From: Acidimicrobiia bacterium
GTDB lineage: Bacteria > Actinomycetota > Acidimicrobiia > IMCC26256 > BP-133
Direction of reading: 5' to 3'
NCBI GenBank assembly: GCA_025923175.1
Contig: JAICGL010000100.1
Coordinates: 1 to 9,931 of the forward strand
DNA: 9,931 bases
The notes under the pieces were generated by a model, which made no database searches, was not told the DNA's origin, and saw only the letters and a list, made by a program, of their open reading frames with translations. Each line of letters begins with the position of its first letter. Within the stretch, counting starts at the first letter, position 1. Made by a program: the position numbers and the translations under genes. Below, piece by piece: positions 6,520-9,931 of the stretch.

Positions 6520-6543
6520 ACAGCGGCAACAGGCGTTCTGTTA
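6518..6543. repeat. Inverted repeat TAACAG / CTGTTA across the ftsK promoter
   Basis: Perfect 6-bp arms TAACAG (6518-6523) and CTGTTA (6538-6543) with a 14-bp spacer; a second AACAG copy lies at 6528-6532. One arm overlaps the ftsK -10 by two bases and the other covers the rnj stop codon. The position suits an operator, but the arms are short and could be chance. Confidence 0.3.
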
Positions 6544-8205
6544 GACCTCCATGACAACCGGGATGACGGCGGGTCGACGTCTCGTCCGGCTGGTGATGAA
6601 TTTCTGGAGGCCGCTCCGGGCGTGGCGGCGCAGCGTCTCGAAGTCGAGGGCCTCCTGGTCGATCGCCTCCCGCAGCGACTGGCGGACCGCTTCCTTGGCC
6701 TCCTCGAGGAGTTCCTCGGCCTCGGTGGCGTGGACCCAGCCCTTGGTGACGATCTCCGGACCGGTCACGATCTCGCCGGTCTGGCCGTCGATGGTCACGA
6801 TCACGACGACGATGCCTTCGTTGGCCAACTGGCGCCGGTCGCGCAGGACGCCGCGGCCGACGTCGCCGACCACCCCGTCCACGTAGAGGTACCCGGCGGG
6901 GGCGAAGCGCCGCTCGACATCGATGCCCTCGTCGCCGATGACGAGCATGTCGCCGTCCTCGCAGATCATGACCTTGCCCTCGGCCATCCCGGTGCGCGTG
7001 GCCAGCCGGGCGTGGTGGACGAGGTGGCGGTACTCGCCGTGCACCGGCACGAAGAACTCCGGTGTCACCAGGTTGAGGAGGAACTTGAGCTCCTCCTGGT
7101 TGGCGTGGCCCGAGACGTGGACGGGCGCCAGGCCCGAGTGCACAACGTCGGCGCCGGCCCGGTGGAGCCCGCCGATGACCCGGGACACATTGGCCTCGTT
7201 GCCCGGGATCGGGTGGGCCGAGATGATCACGGTGTCTTCGGCGCCGAGCTTCACCCGGTGGTTCTCGTGGGCGGCCATGAGGGCGAGCGCGCTCATCGGC
7301 TCCCCCTGGGAGCCGGTGCAGATCACGCAGATCTGGGAGGGCTCGAAGCGGTCGATCTCCTCGATGTCGACGAGGCGGTCGTCGGGCAGCTCGAGTAGGC
7401 CCATCGACCGGGCGAGCCGCACGTTCTGCTGCATGGACCGGCCGAGGAAGGCGATCGACCGGCCGCCCTCGATGGCCACCTCGGCGATCTGCTGCACCCG
7501 GTGGATGTGGGAAGCGAAGCAGGCGGCGATGATCCGCTTCTGGCTGTGCTCCCAGAACAGCTCCCGCAGCACGATCCCGACCGTCGACTCGGACGGCGTG
7601 TGACCCGCCTCCTCGGCGTTGGTCGAGTCGGAGAGCAGGAGCCGCACTCCTCGCCGGCCGATCTCACCGATGAGGGCCAGGTCGGTCATCCGCCCGTCGA
7701 CGGGGTTCTGGTCGAGCTTGAAGTCGCCGGAGTGGAGGATCGTCCCCTGCGGTGTGTAGATCGCCGTGGCGAAGCCGTGGGGCACCGAGTGCGTGACGGG
7801 GATGAACTGGCAGTCGAACGGCCCGATTTGGCGGCGTTCCCCGTCGGTCACCGGGATCAGCTCGGTGCGGGAGAGCATCCCCGCTTCCTCGATGCGGTTG
7901 CGGGCCAGCCCGAGGGAGAGGGCCGAGCCGTAGATCGGAACCGGCGCCACCTCGGCCAGGAGGAAGGCGAGCCCCCCGCCGTGGTCCTCATGGCCGTGGG
8001 TGAGGACGACGCCCTCGATGCGCTCGGCGTTCTCCCGCAGGTAGGTGAAGTCGGGGAGGACGAGGTCGACCCCGGGCATGTCGGGGTCGGGGAACATGAT
8101 CCCGCAGTCGATCAGCAGGATGCGTTCGTCGACCTCGACACAGGCGCAGTTCCGCCCGATCTCTCCGAGGCCGCCGAGAAACACGACGCGTACAGGGTTG
8201 GGCAC
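6541..8205 (-). CDS. rnj: Ribonuclease J
   Basis: A 554-residue metallo-beta-lactamase / beta-CASP nuclease, the expected length for RNase J, which has 5'-3' exonuclease and endonuclease activity in rRNA and mRNA processing in the cytoplasm. The two-zinc site is complete: HGHEDH with H70, H72, D74, H75; H139 in VTHS; D161 in HSGDFK. The beta-CASP domain follows (about 190-370, with LLLSDSTNAEEAGHT and CTGSQGEPMSAL), then VSGHANQEEL and VPVHGEYRHL of the returning lactamase domain, and a C-terminal domain ending in a basic RTRRRP segment. RNase J is favoured over RNase Z or CPSF-like enzymes by the start (PVRVVFLGGLGEIGRN) and by this layout. The GTG at 8205 has no Shine-Dalgarno; TAGCTT ends 6 nt upstream, suggesting a leaderless transcript. 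In many actinobacteria dapA lies directly upstream; here a ferritin-like gene does. Confidence 0.97.
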   Translation of the reverse strand: MPNPVRVVFLGGLGEIGRNCACVEVDERILLIDCGIMFPDPDMPGVDLVLPDFTYLRENAERIEGVVLTHGHEDHGGGLAFLLAEVAPVPIYGSALSLGLARNRIEEAGMLSRTELIPVTDGERRQIGPFDCQFIPVTHSVPHGFATAIYTPQGTILHSGDFKLDQNPVDGRMTDLALIGEIGRRGVRLLLSDSTNAEEAGHTPSESTVGIVLRELFWEHSQKRIIAACFASHIHRVQQIAEVAIEGGRSIAFLGRSMQQNVRLARSMGLLELPDDRLVDIEEIDRFEPSQICVICTGSQGEPMSALALMAAHENHRVKLGAEDTVIISAHPIPGNEANVSRVIGGLHRAGADVVHSGLAPVHVSGHANQEELKFLLNLVTPEFFVPVHGEYRHLVHHARLATRTGMAEGKVMICEDGDMLVIGDEGIDVERRFAPAGYLYVDGVVGDVGRGVLRDRRQLANEGIVVVIVTIDGQTGEIVTGPEIVTKGWVHATEAEELLEEAKEAVRQSLREAIDQEALDFETLRRHARSGLQKFITSRTRRRPAVIPVVMEV

Positions 8206-8211
8206 GGCGTG

Positions 8212-8217
8212 AAGCTA
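8212..8217 (-). promoter_or_regulatory. Leaderless -10 element of rnj
   Basis: TAGCTT on the minus strand (8217-8212), then 6 nt (CACGCC), then the GTG start. This is the same geometry as at ftsK. No Shine-Dalgarno and no good -35 (the weak TTTGGG is only 15 bp upstream). Confidence 0.6.
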
Positions 8218-8263
8218 CCAGGACCCCCGCCGTCCCAAACCCCCGTTCCACGCCGATGCCCTG

Positions 8264-8279
8264 GCGGGCGTGAGCCCGC
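8264..8279 (-). terminator. Possible terminator hairpin at the end of the ferritin-like gene
   Basis: Perfect 6-bp GC stem GCGGGC (8264-8269) and GCCCGC (8274-8279) with a 4-nt loop, beginning at the last base of the TAG stop codon. There is no T-tract. It may limit read-through into rnj, which has its own -10. Confidence 0.35.
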
Positions 8280-9367
8280 TAGGCGACTTGGAGTTCTTCG
8301 GCCGTGTCCTCCCAGTGTTCGAACTGGATGACGCCGAGCTCGGTGAAGCGCTGCCGGAGCCATCCGTCGGCGGCGTCGAGCAGGCCGAGCTTGCGGCAGT
8401 TGGGGACGATCTTGGAGAAGAGCATCGACTGGAACATGTCGCGCTCGGGGGTCTGCAGCAGCACCTTGACGGCTGCGCCGACGTCGACACCCATGCGCTC
8501 CCAGACCTCCTGCTGGAGGAAGCGGTCCCGCATGCGGACGGCGGCCTCGAAGGCGAACTCCTGGCGCTCCCGGATCTCCGACGCCGAGAGCTGGGTGTAG
8601 AACTCCTGCAACGACAGCACGCCGAAGGCGACGTGGCGGGCCTCGTCGGCCATCACGTTCTTGAGGAGTTGCTTGAGGAGCGGCTCGGTCGTCATCTGCG
8701 TGATGAACCCGAAGGCGGCGAGCGCCAGACCCTCGACCATGATCTGCATGCCGAGGTAGGTCATGTCCCACCGGGAGTCGGCGATGATGTCGTCGAGCAG
8801 CAGCTGAAGGTGGGCGTTGATCGGGTAGTGGCCCGAGAGCTTCTCGTCGAGGTAACGGGAGAAGACCTCGACGTGGCGGGCCTCGTCCATCACCTGGGTG
8901 GAGGCGTAGTACTTGGCGTCGATCCACGGCACGGTCTCGACGATCCGGGCCGTGCAGACAAGGGCGCCCTGCTCGCCGTGGAGGAACTGCGACAGCGTCC
9001 AGTTCTGCGACTCCACGCCGAACTCGATCCATTCCTTGTCGCTCCACTTGGCGAAGGGCGTGTCGGCCAGGTCCATCTGTGGGGCCAGACCGCTGGCGCC
9101 AGCGAGCAAGGCGTTGGCCTTCACGACCTCTTCCTGGTCGACGTCGATGTGCCAGGGAAGGTCATTGCCGTTCCACTGCGTGTTCTTGGCCTTCTCGTAG
9201 AGCTTCCCGAGCCTGGGACGGGCGCGCTCGTAGTCCCACGTGAACCGCGTGTCGACCTCGGCGCCGACGTCGTGGAAGCGGCTCTCCGTGTCGGTGTTGG
9301 TGATCGACAGGATCGCGTCGACGTCGTTGAGGTTGGCTCGGCCGATCAGCTCATCGTTGTTGCGCAT
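8279..9367 (-). CDS. Ferritin-like diiron-carboxylate protein
   Basis: A 362-residue soluble, helical protein of the ferritin-like / R2-like superfamily. The six expected diiron ligands are visible: E132 (HGEQGA), E162 and H165 (DEARH), E212 (VEGLAL), E242 and H245 (second DEARH). The two ExxH pairs and the single glutamates before each match the R2/AurF-type pattern. Such proteins activate oxygen for hydroxylation, N-oxygenation or desaturation, or act in radical generation; the substrate cannot be read here. It is not a small iron-storage ferritin (too long) and lacks clear class I R2 tail features. The ATG at 9367 is chosen because GGAGG (9381-9377) lies 9 nt upstream; a longer in-frame reading would overlap the regulator gene extensively. 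It starts 5 nt after the TetR stop, so the pair is probably cotranscribed and translationally coupled. Confidence 0.85.
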   Translation of the reverse strand: MRNNDELIGRANLNDVDAILSITNTDTESRFHDVGAEVDTRFTWDYERARPRLGKLYEKAKNTQWNGNDLPWHIDVDQEEVVKANALLAGASGLAPQMDLADTPFAKWSDKEWIEFGVESQNWTLSQFLHGEQGALVCTARIVETVPWIDAKYYASTQVMDEARHVEVFSRYLDEKLSGHYPINAHLQLLLDDIIADSRWDMTYLGMQIMVEGLALAAFGFITQMTTEPLLKQLLKNVMADEARHVAFGVLSLQEFYTQLSASEIRERQEFAFEAAVRMRDRFLQQEVWERMGVDVGAAVKVLLQTPERDMFQSMLFSKIVPNCRKLGLLDAADGWLRQRFTELGVIQFEHWEDTAEELQVA

Positions 9368-9372
9368 GAGAC

Positions 9373-9931
9373 TCAACCTCCGGTACCAGCGCGCTCCTCG
9401 GCGGCCGGGATGACGAACTCCCGCACGACGCTCAGCACGGCGGCCTCGGTGGGCCCCGGCGGAGGGGCGAGCGCGTAGGAGAGCACGATGCGGGCCAGCA
9501 GCTCCCCCGTCCGCCGGGCCTCGAGCGGGCCCATGAAGCGGCAGAGGTGGGGAGCGATGCGGTCGGCGGCGACGCAAAGCAGCGTGTCGGCGCCGGTGAA
9601 GCAGAGATGGGGCAGGACGGTGCCCGGTTCGGTGGCCAGGAGGTGCTGGAGCGCCTCGTGACCGACGAAGGACCGGGCGCCGAATCCGGCGACGGCGGCC
9701 AGCGCCTCGGACAGGCTGGTGACATCTCCCAGGGCATCGTCGAGACCACGCTGGAGACGCTCGGTCTCCGCCTGCACGACGGCGGCGAGAACGGCGCCGC
9801 GCCCCGGGAAGTAGCGGTACAGGGTGGCCCGGGAGATACCGGCCTCGCGGGCGACGTCGTCGACGGTGAGCTTGGTGAGGCCGAACCGGGCGATGGCACG
9901 GAGGGCGCCGTCGACAACCTTGGCCGTCACT
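9373..9931 (-). CDS. TetR-family transcriptional regulator (5' end probably beyond the window)
   Basis: At least 185 residues. The N-terminal DNA-binding domain is typical of TetR: an opening helix (VVDGALRAIARFG), then the helix-turn-helix about residues 22-41 (TVDDVAREAGISRATLYRYF). The remainder is a helical ligand-binding and dimer domain with no family-specific motif that I can name. A GTG at 9930 is the first visible start, but it is one base from the window edge and leaves an unusually short N-terminus, so the real start is likely further right. The last codons carry the ribosome binding site of the ferritin-like gene. By the usual logic of adjacent TetR genes it may control its own unit and respond to a substrate of the diiron enzyme; this is inference. 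Confidence 0.85.
   Translation of the reverse strand, partial: VTAKVVDGALRAIARFGLTKLTVDDVAREAGISRATLYRYFPGRGAVLAAVVQAETERLQRGLDDALGDVTSLSEALAAVAGFGARSFVGHEALQHLLATEPGTVLPHLCFTGADTLLCVAADRIAPHLCRFMGPLEARRTGELLARIVLSYALAPPPGPTEAAVLSVVREFVIPAAEERAGTGG
9377..9381 (-). promoter_or_regulatory. Ribosome binding site of the ferritin-like gene inside the TetR coding end
   Basis: GGAGG on the minus strand lies within the last codons of the regulator and 9 nt before the ATG at 9367. It decides the start of the ferritin-like gene and points to coupling of the two genes. Confidence 0.75.

Noticed and set aside
5521..7398. 625-residue plus-strand frame spanning ftsK and rnj
   Set aside because: Antisense shadow across two well-supported genes; composition has no domain signal.
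8270..9478. 402-residue plus-strand frame opposite the ferritin-like gene
   Set aside because: Antisense shadow; the minus strand carries a full diiron ligand set.
9368..9577. 70-residue N-terminal extension of the ferritin-like protein
   Set aside because: It lies entirely within the TetR gene in another frame, is Arg/Pro-rich, and a good ribosome binding site precedes the ATG at 9367.
1..9931. CRISPR array, transposon ends, tRNA or phage genes
   Set aside because: No regularly spaced repeats, transposase motifs, cloverleaf sequences or phage structural proteins were seen.

Overview
This is a GC-rich chromosomal window, most likely from an actinobacterium (Actinomycetota); a deep-branching class such as Acidimicrobiia is my guess from the style of the proteins, not something shown. 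Supporting signs are the high GC, GTG starts without a Shine-Dalgarno sequence but with a -10 hexamer just upstream (leaderless genes), an LPXTG-anchored cell-wall protein, and the RNase J / FtsK / RimO neighbourhood that in many actinobacteria lies upstream of pgsA, cinA and recA. No mobile element, CRISPR array, rRNA or tRNA was seen.

Layout, left to right. 1-787 (minus): 5' part of rimO (ribosomal protein S12 methylthiotransferase), cut by the window edge. 812-1267 (plus): small zinc-ribbon plus DUF2007-like protein, divergent from rimO across only 24 bp that contain a near-symmetric -10 element usable in both directions. 1268-1439: intergenic region with several inverted repeats, the last three in tandem and the final one enclosing the ribosome binding site of the next gene. 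1440-1763 (plus): 107-residue three-helix membrane protein of unknown function. 1780-1816: strong bidirectional terminator. 1839-3869 (minus): 676-residue secreted protein with a signal peptide, a Pro/Ala-rich stretch, a DUF11-like domain and an LPRTG sortase signal. 3870-4020: its promoter and structured leader. 4021-6507 (minus): ftsK DNA translocase. 6541-8205 (minus): rnj, RNase J. 8279-9367 (minus): ferritin-like diiron protein. 9373-9931 (minus): TetR-family regulator, touching the right edge.

How they work together. RNase J, FtsK and RimO are core functions (RNA processing, chromosome segregation at the division septum, ribosome modification). FtsK and RNase J each carry a TANNNT -10 hexamer exactly 6 nt before a GTG start, so each is probably transcribed from its own leaderless promoter even though they sit head to tail. 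The TetR regulator and the ferritin-like oxidase form a tight two-gene unit (5 nt apart, with the oxidase ribosome binding site inside the regulator gene). The block 812-3869 (zinc ribbon, small membrane protein, sortase substrate) is an accessory insertion between ftsK and rimO.

I do not see a clearly new multi-gene system. The most original signals are regulatory: the shared divergent promoter at 796-802 and the tandem-hairpin leader at 1369-1435, with a distant 9-nt anti-Shine-Dalgarno match at 1337-1345.
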